From contig JANYEU010000199.1 of assembly GCA_025362915.1 (NCBI GenBank), forward strand, positions 1-7,734: 7,734 nucleotides of DNA, given 5' to 3'. This document shows, piece by piece, positions 5,234 through 7,734 of the stretch. A program made the position numbers and the translations under genes. This stretch comes from Chitinophagaceae bacterium. GTDB taxonomy: Bacteria; Bacteroidota; Bacteroidia; Chitinophagales; Chitinophagaceae. Under the pieces are notes generated by a model that was given only the letters and a program-made list of their open reading frames with translations, was not told where the DNA came from and made no database searches. The stretch's first letter is position 1. Each line of letters begins with the position of its first letter.

Positions 5234-6580
5234 ATGATTAAGACAGACGTTCTATCTGAGGCACAAGAAATTATTGAAGACAACCAAAACTATACACTCT
5301 TTTCGTGGAGCAAACAGAAAGGAAACAATCCTATTGCAGTTAAATCTGCGGAAGGGGTTTATCTATATGACTATGACGACAAACGTTACATTGACTTTTC
5401 TAGTGGATTGATGAATGTAAATATTGGTCATGGCGATCAGCGTATTACAGAAGCTGTGGTTGCACAAATGCAGCAAGTGAGCTATGTAACACCTAGTTGC
5501 GTAACCAAAGTACGTGGCGATTTAGGTAAGAAATTAGCGGAAATTTGCCCGGGAGATTTGAACAAGGCTTTCTTCACACTTTGTGGTGCCACTTCTATCG
5601 AAAATGGAATCAAATTGGCTCGCTTATATACTGGCAAACATAAAATATTAAGCAGATACCAAGCTTATCATGGTTCTTCTAATGGAGCTATGACTGCAAG
5701 TGGTGATCCAAGGAAACTTCCTGTTGATTCTCAGCAAGCGCCAAACTTTGTTCACTTCGATTTGCCTTATTTATACCGTTGGGAGTATGGCGAAGAAAAT
5801 CTCTTAAAGGAAACAGTTGCTTCTTTCGAAAGATTGATTGCTTACGAAGGCGGCGGTAATATTGCTGCATTGATATTAGAAGGAGAGTCTGGTTCTTCTG
5901 GTTGTTTGCAATATCCTGTTGGCTATTTGAAGGCTGTAAGGGAAATCTGTAACAAGCATGGCATCCTTATTATCATGGATGAAGTGATGAGCGGTTTTGG
6001 AAGGACTGGTAAGTGGTTCGGATTTGAGAATCATGGTATTGTTCCAGATATGATTGCAATGGCAAAGGGACTTACCTGCGGTTATTTACCTTTTGGTTGC
6101 TTGATGGTGAGTGATAAGATTGCTGTTAAATATGATGACAATATGTTGGCTCTAGGCTTGACTTATTCTGCTCATCCAGTTTCTTGTGCTGCCGCTTTAG
6201 AAACATTGAAGATTTATGAAGATGATAATCTAATTGATAATGCAGTAGCTATGGGGGAATATCTGAATGGTCAGGTTGAACTACTAAAAGCAAAACACCC
6301 AAGCATTGGCGATTGGAGAAATACAGGTTTATTGGGTTGCTTAGAGTTAGTAAAGAATAGGGAAACTAAAGAGCCAATGGCACCTTTCAATGCAAAGCCA
6401 GCAGAGATGGTGGTCATGAATAAGGTAGCTGCAAAAATAAAAGAGCTAGGAATGTACACTTTTGTTCGTTGGGGTTATATCTTTATTGCGCCGCCTTTGT
6501 GTATTACAAAAGAACAAATTGATGAAGGGTTGGCTATTATCAGCGAGGCATTGTTGATAGCAGATGAGGCGGTTGTTTAA
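5234..6580 (+). CDS. Class III (omega) aminotransferase, probably beta-alanine type
   Basis: This 448-aa PLP-dependent fold-type I enzyme is of usual class III length. Visible landmarks are RYQAYHGSSNGAM (141-153, Tyr145 probably stacking on PLP), LEGESGSSG (215-223), IIMDEVMSGFGRTGKWFGFE (246-265, Asp249 binding the pyridine nitrogen), AKGLTCGYLPFG (277-288, Lys278 forming the internal aldimine) and GLTYSAHP (308-315, Thr310 contacting phosphate). Arg412 in FVRWGYIFIAPPLCITKEQID corresponds to the mobile, carboxylate-binding Arg of omega-aminotransferases. It should move an amino group from a beta- or omega-amino acid to pyruvate or 2-oxoglutarate. Placed directly after a (methyl)malonate-semialdehyde dehydrogenase, its likely substrates are beta-alanine and beta-aminoisobutyrate, whose products are that enzyme's substrates. 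Taurine, GABA or another amine cannot be excluded. The permease gene follows after 33 bp, so they are probably co-transcribed. The start context is A-rich (ACAAGATG), with no strong ribosome binding site. Confidence 0.88.
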   Translation: MIKTDVLSEAQEIIEDNQNYTLFSWSKQKGNNPIAVKSAEGVYLYDYDDKRYIDFSSGLMNVNIGHGDQRITEAVVAQMQQVSYVTPSCVTKVRGDLGKKLAEICPGDLNKAFFTLCGATSIENGIKLARLYTGKHKILSRYQAYHGSSNGAMTASGDPRKLPVDSQQAPNFVHFDLPYLYRWEYGEENLLKETVASFERLIAYEGGGNIAALILEGESGSSGCLQYPVGYLKAVREICNKHGILIIMDEVMSGFGRTGKWFGFENHGIVPDMIAMAKGLTCGYLPFGCLMVSDKIAVKYDDNMLALGLTYSAHPVSCAAALETLKIYEDDNLIDNAVAMGEYLNGQVELLKAKHPSIGDWRNTGLLGCLELVKNRETKEPMAPFNAKPAEMVVMNKVAAKIKELGMYTFVRWGYIFIAPPLCITKEQIDEGLAIISEALLIADEAVV

Positions 6581-6613
6581 TTGTAGGATAAAAAATGGTT
6601 TCTTAATTAAGAT

Positions 6614-7734
6614 ATGGCAGTACCACAAGACATAACTACTTCTGAACTTTATAGCGAAGACCTTGCGCCCATCCCTCAAAATAAAAGGACTTGGTACACA
6701 TGGAATTATGCTGCCCTTTGGATAAGTATGAGCCTTTGCATACCTACCTACATGCTGGCGAGTTCATTGATAGAAGGTGGCATGAATTGGTGGGAAAGTA
6801 TCCTGACCATCTTTATAGGAAATAGTGTGGTACTGGTTCCGATGATACTGAATGGTCATGCAGGTGCTAAGTATGGTATCCCTTTTCCCGTATTTGCAAG
6901 AGCAAGCTTTGGTACAAAGGGAGCCAATGTACCTGCTTTACTTAGGGCAGTTGTTGCTTGTGGCTGGTTCGGTATTCAGACTTGGATTGGAGGCTTTGCT
7001 TTGTATCAAATGATGCACTTATGGATTCCTTCATTGGCAACTTTGCCTCAAGTTTTTCCAACATCATGGGGATTGCAAACAGGGCCAGCTATAACGTTTG
7101 TAGGTTTTTGGATTATTAATATGTATGTGGTTTATCTCGGTGTAGAAAGCATCAAGAAGTTGTTGGTTTTTAAAGCCTTCTTTTTACCTGTTGCCGCCTT
7201 GGCTCTTTTGTTTTGGGCAATATCTGCTGGTCATGGTTTGGGTCCTATCCTACAGCAGCCTTCTAAGTTTATTGATGCGGCGGGATTCTTTAAATTTTTC
7301 TTTCCTGCGTTAACGGGAATGGTTGGCTTTTGGGCTACGTTGTCATTAAATATTCCTGATTTCACAAGGTATGCAGTTAGTCAGAAAGCACAAGTAAACG
7401 GTCAGATTATTGGCTTGCCTCCAGCGATGACACTATTTAGTTTTATTGGTGTGGTGGTTACTTCTGCTACGACTATTATATATGGAACAACTATCTGGGA
7501 TCCATTGGTGCTTGCAGGTAGGTTTGATAGTAAAATATTGGTAAGTGTTGCCATGATTGCGGTTGCCTTGTCTACTTTGGCTACCAATATTGCGGCTAAT
7601 ATAGTTAGTCCAGCTAATGACTTTGCGCATCTTGCCCCATCAAAAATAAGTTTTAGGACAGGGGGATATATTACTGGAATAATTGGCATTTCCATCTTCC
7701 CGTGGAAGTTGATAGCCGACCCCACCGGCTTCAT
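6614..7734 (+). CDS. NCS1-family nucleobase/hydantoin-type permease (3' end cut off)
   Basis: A frame opening at ATG 6614 runs without a stop to the window end, giving 373 residues of a protein normally near 450-500 residues. It is a polytopic inner-membrane protein. Hydrophobic helices lie at about 32-53, 60-79, 107-135, 158-178, 184-203, 228-250, 271-292, 308-330 and 348-366. NCS1 signatures are GIPFPVFARASFG (88-100), ACGWFGIQTWIGG (115-127), GFWATLSLNIPDFTRY (238-253) and NIAANIVSPANDF (325-337). By alignment with the hydantoin carrier Mhp1, Trp118 and Gln122 match its substrate-binding Trp117 and Gln121, Trp240 its Trp220, and one of Asn325/Asn329 its Asn318. Such carriers import nucleobases, hydantoins, allantoin or related compounds with Na+ or H+. 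The start lies 33 bp after the aminotransferase stop, indicating one operon. Uracil, thymine or a dihydro/hydantoin compound would suit the neighbours, but the substrate cannot be fixed from sequence. Confidence 0.92.
   Translation, partial: MAVPQDITTSELYSEDLAPIPQNKRTWYTWNYAALWISMSLCIPTYMLASSLIEGGMNWWESILTIFIGNSVVLVPMILNGHAGAKYGIPFPVFARASFGTKGANVPALLRAVVACGWFGIQTWIGGFALYQMMHLWIPSLATLPQVFPTSWGLQTGPAITFVGFWIINMYVVYLGVESIKKLLVFKAFFLPVAALALLFWAISAGHGLGPILQQPSKFIDAAGFFKFFFPALTGMVGFWATLSLNIPDFTRYAVSQKAQVNGQIIGLPPAMTLFSFIGVVVTSATTIIYGTTIWDPLVLAGRFDSKILVSVAMIAVALSTLATNIAANIVSPANDFAHLAPSKISFRTGGYITGIIGISIFPWKLIADPTGF

Noticed and set aside
7402..7734. Minus-strand 110-aa hydrophobic frame at the window end
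   Set aside because: It is antisense to the NCS1 permease, whose transmembrane helices create hydrophobic-looking reverse frames.

Overview
The window looks like chromosomal DNA of a member of the Bacteroidota, most likely near Chitinophagaceae/Sphingobacteriia. That placement is inferred from several signs: no clear Shine-Dalgarno sequence before any start, TTTG/TAnnTTTG-like promoter elements, AT-rich intergenic DNA with short repeat words, and a GlmU-like protein of the kind found in Bacteroidota. No RNA genes, CRISPR array, insertion sequence or phage gene was recognised.

Left part (1-2895). The first 507 bases hold no convincing gene, but contain a compact tandem array of nine 21-bp units (236-424) flanked by a shared 13-mer, with a short GC hairpin at its left edge. 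Two rightward genes follow. One encodes a 329-aa class I isoprenoid-synthase-like protein with both metal-binding Asp motifs (DDFID and NDAYD). The other encodes a 384-aa GlmU-like protein with a short atypical N-terminal domain and a left-handed beta-helix. The spacer between them and the convergent spacer after the second carry dispersed-repeat-like words.

Right part (2896-7734). A leftward Lrp/AsnC-family regulator is divergent from a rightward operon: a CoA-acylating (methyl)malonate-semialdehyde dehydrogenase, a class III aminotransferase, and an NCS1-family nucleobase/hydantoin-type permease cut by the window end. The divergent region carries a perfect 25-bp AT-rich palindrome overlapping the predicted -7 element of the dehydrogenase gene, a good operator candidate. 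Together the genes suggest uptake of a pyrimidine-like compound, transamination of the resulting beta-amino acid (beta-alanine or beta-aminoisobutyrate) and oxidation of the semialdehyde to acetyl-CoA or propionyl-CoA. This is the lower half of reductive pyrimidine catabolism. The ring-reducing and ring-opening enzymes are not in the window and would be expected downstream.

Most of the window is ordinary metabolic DNA. The best leads are the 25-bp palindrome, an Arg-to-Lys change at a substrate-binding position of the dehydrogenase, the orphan isoprenoid-synthase-like gene, and the tandem array.
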